From NCBI GenBank assembly GCA_964404455.1, contig CAYOJY010000050.1, forward strand, positions 1 to 6,164: a DNA stretch of 6,164 nt, in the 5' to 3' direction. This DNA is from CAKOSP01 sp964404455 (GTDB lineage: Bacteria > Bacillota_I > Bacilli_A > RF39 > UBA660). The notes below the pieces were generated by a model. The model was given only the letters and a program-made list of their open reading frames with translations. It had not been told where the DNA came from and did no database searches. Numbering within the stretch: position 1 is the stretch's first letter; every line of letters starts with the position of its first letter. The translations under genes and the position numbers were made by a program. Of the stretch, positions 4,961 to 6,164 are shown piece after piece.

Positions 4961-6164
4961 ATGGAAACAAAATATAATCATTTACAAGTAGAAAAAAATA
5001 AATATGATTGGTGGTTTCGTAATAATTATTTTGAAGCTGATAAAAAAGATAGAAAACCTTTTGCTATTGTTCTTCCTCCGCCAAATGTAACGGGAAAACT
5101 ACATTTGGGGCATGCCTGGAATACTTCAATTCAAGATATTATTATTCGGTTTAAAAGAATGCAGGGGTATGATGCGATGTGGTTACCAGGAATGGATCAT
5201 GCCGGTATTGCTACTCAAGCTAAGGTTAATGAAAAATTAAAGTCCTTATCAATTAATCCCAAAGAAATAGGGCGCGAAAAATGGTTAGAATATGCTTGGG
5301 AATGGAAAGAACAATATTCAGAAAATATTCGTAGTCAATGGAGTACATTGGGATTATCCTTATGCTATTCTAAAGAAAAATTTACATTAGATGATAGTTT
5401 ATCTAAAGCAGTTAATGAAGTTTTTGTTAAGCTATATGATGAAGGCTTAATATATCGTGGGGAAAAAATAATAAATTGGGATCCAGAAGCAATGACAGCT
5501 TTATCTAATGAAGAAGTTATTCATAAAGAAGTAGAAGGCTTATTTTATTATTTGAAATATGATATAGTGGGAACAAATGAATATTTAAGTGTGGCGACAA
5601 CAAGACCGGAAACAATATTCGGTGATGTTGCCTTAGCGGTTAATCCGAGTGATGAACGTTATCAAAATTTAATTGGTAAAAAAGTTATTTTACCAATTGT
5701 TAATAAAGAAATTTCTATTATTGCTGATGATTATGTTGATGTAAAAATGGGTACGGGGGTTGTAAAAATAACTCCTGCTCATGATCCGAATGATTTTGAA
5801 GTGGGGAATCGCCATAATTTAGAGCGAATTATTTGTATGAATCTTGATGGAACGATGAATGAAGCTGCTTTGGAATTTAATGGGTTAAATCGTTTTACGG
5901 CTCGCGAAAAAGTAGTAAGTCGCTTAGAAGAATTAAATTTATTAATTAAAGTGGAAAAAATAATTCATAATGTTGGTCATTCCGAAAGAACCGATGTATT
6001 GGTAGAACCTTCTTTATCTAAACAATGGTTTGTTAAAATGAGACCTTTGGCTGATAAAGTTTTAGCTAATCAAAAAGATAAATTAAATAAAGTGAATTTT
6101 TTCCCTGAACGTTTTGAAAAAATCATGAATCATTGGATGGAAATTACCTATGATTGGTGTATTT
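4961..6164 (+). CDS. valS: Valyl-tRNA synthetase, 3' end outside window
   Basis: Class Ia aminoacyl-tRNA synthetase that joins valine to tRNA-Val in the cytosol using ATP. The first 401 codons are visible; bacterial ValRS is usually about 870-950 residues, so less than half is present and the KMSKS loop and anticodon-binding domain lie beyond the edge. The catalytic HIGH-type motif is HLGH (48-51) within PPPNVTGKLHLGHAW, followed by WLPGMDHAGIATQ (74-86). The CP1 editing domain, which removes misattached threonine, shows ATTRPETIFGDVA (212-224) and GTGVVKITPAHDPNDFEVG (264-282). VGHSERTDVLVEPSLSKQWF (338-357) is also typical of ValRS. No frameshift is visible. The ATG at 4961 is chosen because AAAGGA (4947-4952) lies 8 bases upstream and METKYNH fits the usual short N-terminus. 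Expression is governed by the T-box leader. Confidence 0.98.
   Translation, partial: METKYNHLQVEKNKYDWWFRNNYFEADKKDRKPFAIVLPPPNVTGKLHLGHAWNTSIQDIIIRFKRMQGYDAMWLPGMDHAGIATQAKVNEKLKSLSINPKEIGREKWLEYAWEWKEQYSENIRSQWSTLGLSLCYSKEKFTLDDSLSKAVNEVFVKLYDEGLIYRGEKIINWDPEAMTALSNEEVIHKEVEGLFYYLKYDIVGTNEYLSVATTRPETIFGDVALAVNPSDERYQNLIGKKVILPIVNKEISIIADDYVDVKMGTGVVKITPAHDPNDFEVGNRHNLERIICMNLDGTMNEAALEFNGLNRFTAREKVVSRLEELNLLIKVEKIIHNVGHSERTDVLVEPSLSKQWFVKMRPLADKVLANQKDKLNKVNFFPERFEKIMNHWMEITYDWCI

Noticed and set aside
1..6164. CRISPR array, transposon ends, tRNA or rRNA genes
   Set aside because: No regularly spaced repeats, terminal inverted repeats, cloverleaf-like or rRNA-like sequences were seen; the only structured RNA recognised is the T-box leader.

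Overview
The window comes from an AT-rich, low-GC Gram-positive-type bacterium. Genes 2 to 5 use mostly A- or T-ending codons, intergenic DNA is very AT-rich, ribosome sites are AGGA/GAGG-like, and valS is preceded by a T-box leader, a typically Bacillota form of control. Tryptophan is always TGG and TGA appears only as a stop, so the standard bacterial code applies rather than the Mycoplasma code. The surface protein at the left edge resembles DUF6273-type proteins that are common in uncultured gut Bacillota (Bacilli/RF39-like lineages). That placement is an inference from protein style, not a proven taxonomy.

Layout, all on the + strand: (1) 1-999, the 3' part of a large surface-type gene whose start lies left of the window, closed by a strong intrinsic terminator. 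(2) 1131-1703, with its own promoter, a staphylococcal-nuclease-family enzyme with a signal peptide, all catalytic residues and a C-terminal membrane anchor. (3) 1785-3824 and 3821-4732, two overlapping genes (ATGA) for single-pass membrane proteins of unknown function with WG-repeat/beta-propeller-like ectodomains. (4) 4752-4939, a valine T-box riboswitch with its own promoter inside the end of the preceding gene, followed by (5) the first 401 codons of valS, which runs off the right edge.

The least described part is the pair at 1785-4732. By eye it consists of three copies of one module of about 230-320 residues: two in tandem in the 679-residue protein and one in the 303-residue protein. 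Each begins with a DG/NG-x-(x)-LY/IY motif followed by G-x-Y-x-C and a second cysteine. The overlap implies coupled translation and perhaps a complex. The second point of interest is the surface protein's C-terminal segment, whose third-codon-position composition changes abruptly from A-rich to T-rich over the predicted ligand-binding part of a C-type-lectin-like fold. This could mark a recombined or diversified cassette, but nothing in the window proves it.

The nuclease and the two membrane proteins all act, by predicted topology, outside the membrane. The valS unit is a separate housekeeping transcription unit that responds to uncharged tRNA-Val.
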